This document shows, in pieces, positions 16,861-24,414 of a stretch of DNA of 64,000 nucleotides; position 1 is the stretch's first letter, and every line of letters begins with the position of its first letter. The notes below the pieces were generated by a model. That model was not told the DNA's origin and searched no databases. It was given only the letters and a program-made list of their open reading frames with translations. The stretch lies in contig NZ_OY762512.1 in assembly GCF_963665995.1 (NCBI RefSeq), forward strand, positions 3,906,001 to 3,970,000. The letters run 5' to 3'. This stretch comes from Pleurocapsa sp. FMAR1 (GTDB taxonomy: Bacteria; Cyanobacteriota; Cyanobacteriia; Cyanobacteriales; Xenococcaceae). The position numbers and the translations under genes are program-made.

Positions 16861-17697
16861 TCATCTGACCTTTTTTTCTGTAACTAGAGTACAGCTAACC
16901 CAGTTACCTTTCTCGTTATAGCTACGAATAATTCTCTGTCTAGTATCTGGTTTGAGTAACCAACCCATTTCTAAGACAAAATTGTGACCGAGTTGGATCT
17001 TTAAAGGGCAATTGCAGGATGCTCCATCAGGTAGCAGCAAAACTTGGGTTGGTATACTGCTATTTTCAAATAATAATTTCGAGTTTTCGATTCTGGCAAT
17101 GGAGCTTATAGTGCGATCGCCAAAAGACAAACTCTGTTCTATATGCTCACTGTCTTTTTGCTCGATCTGTAAGTAGCTAGTAAAGGTATCAGGATTTCTC
17201 AGATCGGCATACATAGTGGTTGCCTCTCCCTGCCATTCTCCTAGTAAACTAGCAACGGTTAAAGCAGGTCTTTGGGGAACGTTGCTATTGGGCAGCTTTT
17301 CCCTAATTAATACCACTTTATCTAACCCAGAAGCACTATTATAAAGCTCTACCATTCGCAGTCTACGAGTGCCATCGCCAAAATCATTATCAATTAAGCC
17401 AAACTCCGCGCCGAAAGTGCTGTAAGGACTCCACTGCATACTTCCTTGGGAGAAAGCACCATTGGTAAAGAAAATAATACTGCGATTGAGAGAGTCATAA
17501 TCTACCACTACATCGCGACTGGGTTCATCTGGTGGTAGGTAGCGCACTACCTGATGGACATTTTTATTTTCATTTAGTCCTTCTAAGGTAACTAGAGTTG
17601 GAGTATCTGTTAGCTTTTCTCCTTTAGGTGAAAAACGAGTAAATGAGCCGTGCCATTCCCCTAAATTTTTGAGAAAATAGTCCCATTGAGTAAGCAT
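16861..17697 (-). CDS. DUF3598 family protein (lipocalin-like)
   Basis: A 278-residue protein with two similar halves: WDYFLKNLGEWHGSFTRFSP at the start and LTVASLLGEWQGEATTMYAD near residue 150. This repeat of a W-x-G-x-(F/A)-T motif marks the DUF3598/calycin-like fold of cyanobacteria and plastids, related to the lipocalin fold of bilin lyases. No catalytic residue is evident. It is monocistronic with its own terminator. Function unknown; binding a pigment or lipid is only a structural guess. Confidence 0.75.
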   Translation of the reverse strand: MLTQWDYFLKNLGEWHGSFTRFSPKGEKLTDTPTLVTLEGLNENKNVHQVVRYLPPDEPSRDVVVDYDSLNRSIIFFTNGAFSQGSMQWSPYSTFGAEFGLIDNDFGDGTRRLRMVELYNSASGLDKVVLIREKLPNSNVPQRPALTVASLLGEWQGEATTMYADLRNPDTFTSYLQIEQKDSEHIEQSLSFGDRTISSIARIENSKLLFENSSIPTQVLLLPDGASCNCPLKIQLGHNFVLEMGWLLKPDTRQRIIRSYNEKGNWVSCTLVTEKKVR

Positions 17698-17780
17698 ATA
17701 TTTAGTTTTAAGTTATTTTACTAGAACACTCGATCGTCAAAAGTATCGCCAAAGACACGTTAATTAAATAAGAAACAACA

Positions 17781-18212
17781 ATGTTTGTACATCTAGTCAG
17801 CACTCTCAATAATTGGGTAGTTAGTTTGTGTCAGTTATTAGCACTGTTTGTGATTATTACAGGAATAATTAAAGCGTTAATAATTTACGGCAGGCATATT
17901 TTTAGTGATTCAAGTTCGGCGATCGCCTTTCAAGGAAGTCGATTAGAGTTAGGCTATGCTTTTTCTCTAGGACTAAGTTTTTTGGTTGGAGGAAGCATCT
18001 TAAAGACGACGATCACACCAACTTGGAACGACCTCGGACAACTAGCCGCAATTATTTTACTGCGAACAATTTTAAATTATCTCTTGCTAATGGCAATTGA
18101 TAAAAGTGCCGATTCTAAGGGACAATCTTTATCGCCAGATAAACAGAAAAGCGACGACCAAAGCGCACCCCCTTCGCGATTGGCTTCGCCACCTCACGAA
18201 GTGCGATCTTGA
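17781..18212 (+). CDS. DUF1622 family membrane protein
   Basis: A 143-residue protein with three hydrophobic segments (about 12-35, 52-75 and 86-105), the family core RLELGYAFSLGLSFLVGGSILKT and ILLRTILNYLL. It is an inner-membrane protein of unknown role. The last about 30 residues (DQSAPPSRLASPPHEVRS) are encoded by an inverted-repeat block (GCGCACCCCC..CACTTCGTG type, about 18160-18205), so the native tail seems to have been extended by a palindromic repeat. Confidence 0.75.
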   Translation: MFVHLVSTLNNWVVSLCQLLALFVIITGIIKALIIYGRHIFSDSSSAIAFQGSRLELGYAFSLGLSFLVGGSILKTTITPTWNDLGQLAAIILLRTILNYLLLMAIDKSADSKGQSLSPDKQKSDDQSAPPSRLASPPHEVRS

Positions 18213-18302
18213 AGATTACGCCTGATGTGAATTTGACTAAGCTGTATACTCATCATTGACTGATAATGTTACCCTTTTACTAAAGTTTAAGTGAATGGAC
18301 TG

Positions 18303-18947
18303 ATGAGCGACAATCAAGATCGAGTTGTTGAGCAACTTACGACACAGCTATCGGCGATTCAAGAACAGTTAAGTCAATTAACCCGCCGTTTTGATAATCT
18401 GGAAAATAATTTGGGGGAAGTGTCTAAATTACCAGCTAAAATAGCTCAGTTTGAAGATGATTTAATGTTGTTAGGCGATCGCTATCGCTATAGAAAGATT
18501 CAACAATATCTAATAGAAAGTAATTGGTTTGAAGCGGACAAAGAAACTATCAGATTGATTCTGTCGGTAACAGCTAAAGAAATTGAAGAGCTTACTCCCG
18601 AAGATATACAGCACTTTCCCTGTAATGATTTAATCGTAATCGATCGCTTATGGATGAAATACAGTGATGGTCGTTTTGGTTTTAGTCCTCAGTTAAAAAT
18701 ATATCAAGAACTGGGCGGTGGTTTTAATACCATCCTTGAGCAAAACCGACAGTTAATCGAAATCTGGGGCGAACACTTAGGATGGCGCAAAGATAATCGT
18801 TGGCTTCCCTGTGATGAATTGGATTTTAGTCTTAATGCGCCTTTGGGTTGTCATCCTTCTCGCTGGTGGAATTCTCCCTATGGATCGAAGATGACTAATT
18901 TCTTTTTAGGTCGTTTAATTACCTGTGATATTAACATTGAGCAATAA
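18303..18947 (+). CDS. GUN4-domain protein
   Basis: About 214 residues from ATG 18303; a GTG 12 bp upstream is also possible. An N-terminal coiled coil (DRVVEQLTTQLSAIQEQLSQ) precedes a GUN4 domain over about 70-210, with LIESNWFEADKETIRLIL, IDRLWMKYSDGRFGFSPQL, WRKDNRWLPCDELDFSLNAP and GCHPSRWWNS. GUN4 binds protoporphyrin/Mg-protoporphyrin and activates Mg-chelatase. Cyanobacteria encode several GUN4-domain proteins, and this one with its own coiled coil may be an accessory paralogue. A palindromic repeat begins right at the stop codon. Confidence 0.85.
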   Translation: MSDNQDRVVEQLTTQLSAIQEQLSQLTRRFDNLENNLGEVSKLPAKIAQFEDDLMLLGDRYRYRKIQQYLIESNWFEADKETIRLILSVTAKEIEELTPEDIQHFPCNDLIVIDRLWMKYSDGRFGFSPQLKIYQELGGGFNTILEQNRQLIEIWGEHLGWRKDNRWLPCDELDFSLNAPLGCHPSRWWNSPYGSKMTNFFLGRLITCDINIEQ

Positions 18948-18976
18948 GTAGGGGCGAACGGCCGTTCGTCCCTACG
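18948..18976. repeat. HPR-5 palindrome abutting the GUN4 stop
   Basis: GTAGGGGCGAACGGCC followed by its complement CGTTCGTCCCTAC. This is the most complete of three HPR-5 copies in the window. As a transcript it would form a strong hairpin directly after the GUN4 stop and may affect 3' end stability. Confidence 0.75.
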
Positions 18977-19029
18977 ATATAATTGCTGTGTTTCCTCATC
19001 CTTCATCCTTTCGCCTTCATCCTTTTAAA

Positions 19030-20700
19030 ATGGCTAAACCAACAATATTGACCGTTGATGACGATTTAGAAGTACTACAGGCGATCGCTCGCGATCTCAG
19101 AAAACAATATGGCGATCGCTTTCGCATTGTTCGTGCTAACTCTGGGGCATCGGCAATTGAGGCTTTAGAACAGCTTAAGTTACGCAATGAAACAGTAGCT
19201 TTGTTCCTCACCGATCAAAGAATGCCCGAAATGAGCGGGGTGGAGTTTATTGAAAAAGCCGCGCCGATGTTTCTTAAAGCAAAACGGGTATTACTCACAG
19301 CTTATGCCGATACCAATGCTGCAATTGAGGCGATTAATACCGCCCGACTCGATTATTATCTCCTCAAGCCTTGGGATCCTCCAGAAGAAAAGCTATATCC
19401 TGTCTTGGATGATTTATTAGAAGATTGGTTGGCGGTGTATCGTCCTGCATTTGAAGGAATTAGAGTAATTGGCGATCGCTGGTCGTCTTATTCCCATAAT
19501 GTGAAAGACTTTTTGGCACGTAACCAGATTCCCTATCAGTGGATGGATGTAGAAATTGAACCAGAAGCAACCAAGCTAATTGAATATGTATCTCACCAAG
19601 ACAGTCAGCCTAAACTTCCTCTGGTATTATTTGCCAACGGCGATAAATTAGAACAGCCCAGTAACCTAGAAGTAGCAGCAAAGATTGGGTTACAAACCCA
19701 AGCGGGCAAACCTTTCTATGACTTAGTAATTGTCGGCGGAGGTCCCGCGGGTTTGGCAGCAGCAGTCTACGGGGCATCAGAAGGCTTGAGTACAGTGATG
19801 ATTGAACGTTCTGCCCCTGGTGGACAGGCGGGTTCAAGTTCTCGGATTGAAAACTATCTCGGTTTCCCTGTGGGCTTAAGCGGAGATGACTTAGCCAGAA
19901 GAGGCGTTACTCAAGCAAAGAGGTTTGGGGTAGAAATCCTGACCCCCCAGGAAGTTGTCGAAATAAAACTAGAAGATCCCTATCGCCTTGTCAAGTTAGC
20001 CGACGGTAGCGAAATCAATTGTCATGCCTTGCTATTAGCAACGGGAGTATATTGGCGTAAATTAAATCTACCAGGATGCGATCGCCTGACAGGTAGAGGT
20101 GTTTATTATGGTGCAGCCAAAACCGAGGCTTTATCTTGTCAAGATGAACATATTTATCTCATTGGTGGGGCAAATTCCGCAGGACAAGCAGCCATGTATT
20201 TTTCTCAGTATGCTGCCAAAGTTTCGATGCTAGTCAGGGGAGACTCTTTAACTAAAAGTATGTCTCAGTATCTTATTGACCAAATAAATGCCACCGATAA
20301 CATTGAGGTATTAACCCACACCGAAGTTACTGAAGTACACGGAGAAAATAGCCTGACAGGATTGACTTTACTCCATAACCAAACAGGAGAAACCGAACAG
20401 GTAGAAACCAATTCTCTGTTTGTTTTTATTGGGGCAAAACCCGAAACCGAATGGCTAGATGGGTTAGTAGCCAAAGATGAACGAGGCTTTATCTATGCAG
20501 GGGCAGATCTGAAGAAAAGCGAACATTTTCGGGGGTGGAATCGCGATCGCGATCCTTTTTTACTAGAAACTAGCGTTCCTGGTATTTTTGTCGCGGGAGA
20601 TGTCCGACATAATTCAGTTAAACGGGTAGCTTCTGGAGTAGGGGAAGGTTCAATCGCCATTATGTTTGTTCATCGTTATCTAGCTGAAGTCGGCGCATAA
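19030..20700 (+). CDS. Response regulator fused to thioredoxin-reductase-like flavoprotein
   Basis: Start placed at ATG 19030 (MAKPTILTVDDDLEVLQAIA), giving about 556 residues. Residues 1-125 are a receiver domain with the acidic pocket (VDDD), the phospho-acceptor in FLTDQRMPEMSG, and Lys in YLLKPWD. A linker follows, then a TrxR-like FAD/NADPH module with VGGGPAGLAAAVYG (FAD), IGGANSAGQAA (NADPH) and GIFVAGDVR. The place of the TrxR redox CxxC reads GVYYGAAKTEA, so the dithiol is absent. It cannot be an ordinary thioredoxin reductase; a signalling or FAD-dependent oxidoreductase role is likely. Confidence 0.85.
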   Translation: MAKPTILTVDDDLEVLQAIARDLRKQYGDRFRIVRANSGASAIEALEQLKLRNETVALFLTDQRMPEMSGVEFIEKAAPMFLKAKRVLLTAYADTNAAIEAINTARLDYYLLKPWDPPEEKLYPVLDDLLEDWLAVYRPAFEGIRVIGDRWSSYSHNVKDFLARNQIPYQWMDVEIEPEATKLIEYVSHQDSQPKLPLVLFANGDKLEQPSNLEVAAKIGLQTQAGKPFYDLVIVGGGPAGLAAAVYGASEGLSTVMIERSAPGGQAGSSSRIENYLGFPVGLSGDDLARRGVTQAKRFGVEILTPQEVVEIKLEDPYRLVKLADGSEINCHALLLATGVYWRKLNLPGCDRLTGRGVYYGAAKTEALSCQDEHIYLIGGANSAGQAAMYFSQYAAKVSMLVRGDSLTKSMSQYLIDQINATDNIEVLTHTEVTEVHGENSLTGLTLLHNQTGETEQVETNSLFVFIGAKPETEWLDGLVAKDERGFIYAGADLKKSEHFRGWNRDRDPFLLETSVPGIFVAGDVRHNSVKRVASGVGEGSIAIMFVHRYLAEVGA

Positions 20701-20744
20701 GTTTTAAGTCGGTGATTCTAGCTAATAGCTAAAAGAAGTTGTTC

Positions 20745-20865
20745 TAAAAGCGCGAAAAGCGAAGCAGCGCAGTTCGAGGGTTCGCCTCGTTATGCGACTG
20801 CTTCAAGAAGTCGTTGCGGGGGTTTCCCCCGTTGAGCTTATTGAGCAAGAAAAACAAGGCTATTA
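20745..20865. repeat. G/C-rich hairpin mosaic with an HPR-3 copy
   Basis: Contains GCGCGAAAAGCG, several short hairpins and CGTTGCGGGGGTTTCCCCCG (from 20812) followed by GTTGAGCTTATTGAGCAAGA. The same two flanks surround a different hairpin at 47593-47640. It stands out from the AT-rich surroundings. Confidence 0.7.
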
Positions 20866-20913
20866 ACCCGAAAGTAGCGTTAAATATGTGCTGGCGTGGG
20901 GCTTTTCCTGGGT

Positions 20914-21489
20914 TTAACTCTCAAGCAAAGTTTTTATTTCTACCACTTTTTGATTATATTGGTTGTCTTCTATAGCTGGAATTAATCGATCAGTAGCAAT
21001 AGGTAAATTCAATTCAATCCAAGATTTACAGCCACCATAAGCATTACTGTAAGGAATAGATTGAGGCTGAGGTAGACGATAAACTTTTAGTAGTAAAACT
21101 ATCAAAGGTTTTTGAGGCTTCCATTTAAGGCGATCGCCGATCATTTGTTCATTCCAGATATGATATGGTTGCAGTGCCTCTATTTGCTCAATATTATCAA
21201 TTGCTAAAATATCTGTTATTTCAGCACAACTTTTAATAGTTACTTGTTCTGGATGCCAGCCAGACTCCACGGAGACAACTTTAGAAACATATTCTGGCTT
21301 AAGTAAATGAGGTTTTTGATGTTCGTAGGTAGGATATAGCCAAACAAAAGAATGTTCTACCTGAAAACCCCGTTCGCGAATACCTCCTTTACGCAGCAGG
21401 ATGATAGTATCGCCTTGATTTAAAGCTTCAATGGCGATCGCCCATTCTTTTAAAGCGTGTTGAAGGTGTAGACGTTTAGCTAGCTTCAT
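20914..21489 (-). CDS. DUF1802 family protein
   Basis: A 191-residue protein: LKEWAIAIEALNQGDTIILLRKGGIRE, then FWLYPTYEHQ-like text (FVWLYPTYEHQKPHLLKP), which is the DUF1802 signature. No signal peptide and no known catalytic residues. It is found in cyanobacteria and some bacteria with unknown function. Stand-alone gene beside decayed chemotaxis-type genes. Confidence 0.8.
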   Translation of the reverse strand: MKLAKRLHLQHALKEWAIAIEALNQGDTIILLRKGGIRERGFQVEHSFVWLYPTYEHQKPHLLKPEYVSKVVSVESGWHPEQVTIKSCAEITDILAIDNIEQIEALQPYHIWNEQMIGDRLKWKPQKPLIVLLLKVYRLPQPQSIPYSNAYGGCKSWIELNLPIATDRLIPAIEDNQYNQKVVEIKTLLES

Positions 21490-21528
21490 AGCTAATAATA
21501 AATATTGGTAACTGCTTTAAGTTTAATC

Positions 21529-21890
21529 TTAAACTAATCTTGCTAAATCAAGAATAAAAACAGTCAGTGCAGTATTGTCGTCTTGAGGAATAACCGTAAC
21601 ATGACTGGCAATTTTTAAAGTATCGGCTTGTCGGTAAGCATTAGGTATAAGACGAATCTGTGCTGCGGGAACATCAATCAAACTAGGAGATTCTGCTACC
21701 ATGATTCCTCATGCTCCTGTAATATTTTGGCTGATGATAAAATAACCTTTTGTTTGAGAGGTTTGGAGCAAGCTAATTTTAAATAACTTTTGGTGTAGAT
21801 CGACAATAGCCACTTCTTGTTCTGCTATATGAGCTAAATCAACATGACTCAGCCTGCTACCATACGTGGGATTATGTTTCAATAACCTTT
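21529..21890 (-). pseudogene. Decayed CheW/PilI-like gene
   Basis: The C-terminal part reads MVAESPSLIDVPAAQIRLIP, AYRQADTLKIASHVTVIPQ and TVFILDLARLV to TAA at 21529, the end of cyanobacterial CheW/PilI-like proteins. Upstream in frame lies HVDLAHIAEQEVAIVDLHQK and GYFIISQNITGA, separated from MVAES by a TGA. Further N-terminal sequence is not recoverable. CheW couples receptors to CheA kinases. It lies next to a truncated CheA/PilL gene, so both parts of one signalling system have decayed. Confidence 0.75.
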
Positions 21891-21958
21891 TGCACCTGCA
21901 AGTAATAGGTCAGAGGTCAGAAGTCAGAAGTCATTAAAATTCTGCTTTCTGGTTACGG
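21891..21958. repeat. Short tandem repeats (AGTCAGA type)
   Basis: AGGTCAGAGGTCAGAAGTCAGAAGTCA is a short heptanucleotide tandem repeat of the STRR kind common in cyanobacteria. Related runs of other words are at 22818-22850, 23909-23942 and 51978-52008. Confidence 0.7.
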
Positions 21959-22806
21959 TTAGTTGTGATGGCTGTATTGTTGAACTAGCTTGTCTATTTC
22001 TGAGAGAAATCTATCTTCGACTGAGTAAGCTTGGGCTAATTCTCTTAAGGCAAAAGATACTTCCCCGCATTGTTCGCGATCGCCTGCTAAGATCCGCTCT
22101 TTTGCTAAAGTATAATCAGCGACTGTTGCCTGAATTATCTCTAAAATGCGATCTCTGTTCTGTGCCAAGGCTGTTTGGGACGTTTGCACAATATCGCTAA
22201 AGCCTGGCAGGTTAAACAACTCCGTGAAACCAGCAAACATATCTAGCTGTCCCTGTAATTCCTCTTCTAAATTATAATTAGCGGGATTAGCTGCAACGGT
22301 TTGTAGGTGTTCTAAAGCCTGGACAACAACTTCAAAGATCGAAGAGACAATATCCACTCCCAAATCATTAGAACTGGGCATATAATTATCAGCATTCTTG
22401 AAAGCATCTGCCAAACGGACTTTTAAAGCAGCAAATACTGGTTCAGCCGCTAATAAAGCCTCTTCTTCGTCAAAAGTTCCTGCTTCAATTTCTCCAATGA
22501 GGGGATTACGCAGACAATCATATCCCTGTAACAATAAACTTTCTAATTCCCCATCAAAATCAACGCGATCGCTATAAAGAGCCTTGAAAAAATCCTCTAA
22601 TCGATGAGCCAATAATTCAATCGCCCCTAACTCAACACTGGCTGCACCACCTTTGATCGAGTGAGCAGCACGCATCAACTCATGAACTTTTGGGGTACTA
22701 TGGTTTTCACGCAGGTCAAGAAGACCTGTTTCTAGTACCTGTAATAGTTCTTGAGCTTCTTCGATGAAAAATTGGCTTGGTCGCGAATATCGGGGTTGAG
22801 TGACAT
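21959..22806 (-). pseudogene. Truncated, frameshifted Hpt (CheA/PilL N-terminal) gene
   Basis: The expected start is ATG 22804-22806: MSLNPDIRDQAN, typical for cyanobacterial PilL/PixL-type CheA kinases. It continues as FFIEEAQELLQVLETGLLDL in another frame; one base appears missing from the A5 run at 22767-22771. The Hpt phospho-site is intact (MRAAHSIKGGAASVELGA). The protein ends after about 280 residues (SEIDKLVQQYSHHN), whereas the family continues with dimerisation, ATPase, CheW and receiver domains. The kinase part is lost and the neighbouring CheW is dead. Confidence 0.8.
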
Positions 22807-22875
22807 GATTTGGGCGGGTAATAAGTAATAGGTAATAAGTAATACAGCAAAATTGTAGTTTTTCGGGTTTTATAG

Positions 22876-23406
22876 TCATTCTAAATAATTTGCGTATGAT
22901 TTAAGGATGTCATCCAAAGAAGTACCAGGAGCGGAATAAATACGTCTTTTTTTGAGGATGGCAAAGTCTTGTTCGATACGATTAAAATCGGCTGAATAGG
23001 GCGGTAAAAACAAAACTTTATGACCCGCTTGTTCGGCAATACGAAATACATCATTTTGCCGATGAAATGCTGCATTATCAAGAATAAGAGTAGAGTTCGG
23101 ATTCAATTCGGGAATGAGATGCTCTTCAAGCCACTGATTAAACCATAAAGCGTTAGTACTTCCTTTAAAAAGAACTGGTGCTAATAATTCTTTGCCTCTT
23201 TTTCCTGCTATTAAGCTTGTTCTCGTTCCTCTTTTGCCATTGCGCTCGCCATAGGTTTTTTGTCCTCGTTTTGACCATCCATATGGGCGATAAACATATT
23301 CTTCAAAGCCCGATTCATCCAAGTAAACTAAGTTATTTGAACCATCTAAAACAACAATCTCACGCAAATTTCTCAGAAAAGCGATTCGTTGACCATGCTT
23401 ACGTTC
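22876..23406 (-). CDS. IS630 transposase, catalytic ORF B
   Basis: The DDE half: NLVYLDESGFEEYVYRPYG (first Asp), STLILDNAAFH (second Asp) and DFNRIEQDFAILKKR (Glu), in IS630/Tc1-mariner order. Its frame is open upstream of the first Met (23367) through LKYSERKHGQRIAFLRNLRE into the A8 run at 23422-23429 (T8 on the plus strand), so it is probably expressed as a fusion with ORF A by a +1 shift or transcript slippage. All three acidic residues are present, so it is likely active. Confidence 0.85.
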   Translation of the reverse strand, partial: ERKHGQRIAFLRNLREIVVLDGSNNLVYLDESGFEEYVYRPYGWSKRGQKTYGERNGKRGTRTSLIAGKRGKELLAPVLFKGSTNALWFNQWLEEHLIPELNPNSTLILDNAAFHRQNDVFRIAEQAGHKVLFLPPYSADFNRIEQDFAILKKRRIYSAPGTSLDDILKSYANYLE

Positions 23407-23407
23407 A

Positions 23408-23722
23408 CTATATTTTAGAGTTTTTTTTACGAGTCAATTTCATTTGTTTTTGAGCAGATCCAATCGCACTCGTATGGACTCCAAAATGTTGCGCCCGCTC
23501 TCTCAAAAGAGCGTCTGGATTTTCTTGAATATGTTGGATAAGTGCTTTCCAATCTAGTTTTCGCTTTCTTCCTAGTTGTGGTGTTGGAGTTAAATTCTTT
23601 CTTTGACACCAATCATTCACACACCACAAACTTACCTCATATCTTCTTGATGCTTCTGCCTTTGAGCCTCCCGTCGCTACAAAGTCAACTACTCGTTTTC
23701 GTAAATCTACACTATAAGTCAT
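23408..23722 (-). CDS. IS630 transposase, DNA-binding ORF A
   Basis: 104 residues: MTYSVDLRKRVVDFVATGGS and the helix-turn-helix region SKAEASRRYEVSLWCVNDW, the usual N-terminal paired HTH of IS630. It ends LTRKKNSKI shortly after an A8 run. Reading +1 from that run continues in the ORF B frame (KKTLKYSERK). The pair therefore behaves as one frameshifted transposase. Confidence 0.85.
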   Translation of the reverse strand: MTYSVDLRKRVVDFVATGGSKAEASRRYEVSLWCVNDWCQRKNLTPTPQLGRKRKLDWKALIQHIQENPDALLRERAQHFGVHTSAIGSAQKQMKLTRKKNSKI

Positions 23723-23832
23723 CTAATAGGATTGATTTTTCAACTCAATCCTATTATTCCATATGTTTCCTATTTAGAATGACTATACAGTTGTTTATGC
23801 CCACCTACTTATAGCCGTACCAAGTTAAATTA

Positions 23833-23882
23833 GCGGTGCGACCCCGCGTCGCCGACAGGCGCAAGGGAACGCGCACCAAGAC
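23833..23882 (+). repeat. HPR-1 repeat, simplest intact copy
   Basis: GCGGTGCGACCCCGCGTCGC then CGACAGGCGCAAGGGAAC and GCGCACCAAGAC, with paired arms GGTGCG/CGCACC. About 49 bp with no nested insert, so it is the best reference for the family in this window. Confidence 0.85.
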
Positions 23883-23904
23883 AGGACATATTTAAAGTTA
23901 TTTG

Positions 23905-23980
23905 CTCGCAAGTAACAAGTAATGAGTAACGAGTAACGAGTTTTGAGAAATGTCTATCACGTTTACACGTAATGCTATAT
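23905..23980. repeat. STRR run and solo IS630-like end
   Basis: A run of AGTAACGAGTAACGAGT heptamers (about 23909-23942) is followed by TGTCTATCACGTTTACACGT and AATGCTATA, which resembles the right end of the IS630 element ending at 46654 (TGTCCTAACG..CGTAATGCTATA). No transposase accompanies it. Confidence 0.6.
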
Positions 23981-23989
23981 TAGAAAAAT

Positions 23990-24394
23990 CTAGGTTTTAA
24001 ATTTGCCGATGTCTAACTGAAGTTTTTCTGCTACGTTTGAAAGCTGCTTAATCGAAGTAGATACTTGAGTAGCCGATTGAGAATTATTTTCGGTGATCGC
24101 CCGATCTAAACCATCAAATTCTGATAAAAATTCTAGCTTGGGTGCTAGTCTATCTAAAGCAGATAAATCGCTGCGTTTAAAACGTTTAATATTACTGAGA
24201 ATAGGACGTAAATAATCGGCAATAATTCGCTCGTCAGGATTCATTAAGCTTTTACGAGCAAGAGCGATCGCATCTGCTGGATATTGACGACGCTTCATTG
24301 CCATAGCAAAGGCTTTAGTAATTTCTGCGTTAGATGCTCCAGGGGATACTTCCAAAACATCATAAGGGTTTGGTGTAGGCGATTGTTTGTTCAT
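23990..24394 (-). CDS. J-domain-like protein lacking HPD
   Basis: A 134-residue protein. NPYDVLEVSPGASNAEITKA is a clear J-domain opening, but the HPD loop needed to stimulate Hsp70 ATPase is replaced by RRQYPADAIALARKSLMNPD. The C-terminal half is helical (STSIKQLSNVAEKLQLDIGK). It is last in a minus-strand run: Hsp70, zinc-ribbon/LysM, TPR, J-like, with about 20 bp to the TPR gene. The J-like and Hsp70-like proteins in one operon suggest a dedicated chaperone set, though this J domain may bind rather than activate. Confidence 0.7.
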   Translation of the reverse strand: MNKQSPTPNPYDVLEVSPGASNAEITKAFAMAMKRRQYPADAIALARKSLMNPDERIIADYLRPILSNIKRFKRSDLSALDRLAPKLEFLSEFDGLDRAITENNSQSATQVSTSIKQLSNVAEKLQLDIGKFKT

Positions 24395-24414
24395 ATATTG
24401 ATATCTTTATCTTT

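Larger units (their letters stand above)
22871..23787 (-). mobile_element. IS630-family insertion sequence
   Basis: The ends are perfect 17-bp inverted repeats, TATAGTCATTCTAAATA at 22871-22887 and its complement at 23771-23787. The outer TA fits IS630 insertion at TA dinucleotides. It encodes two overlapping-frame transposase ORFs on the minus strand. Length about 917 bp. It inserted just upstream of the CheA-like gene and could have separated it from its promoter. Confidence 0.9.
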
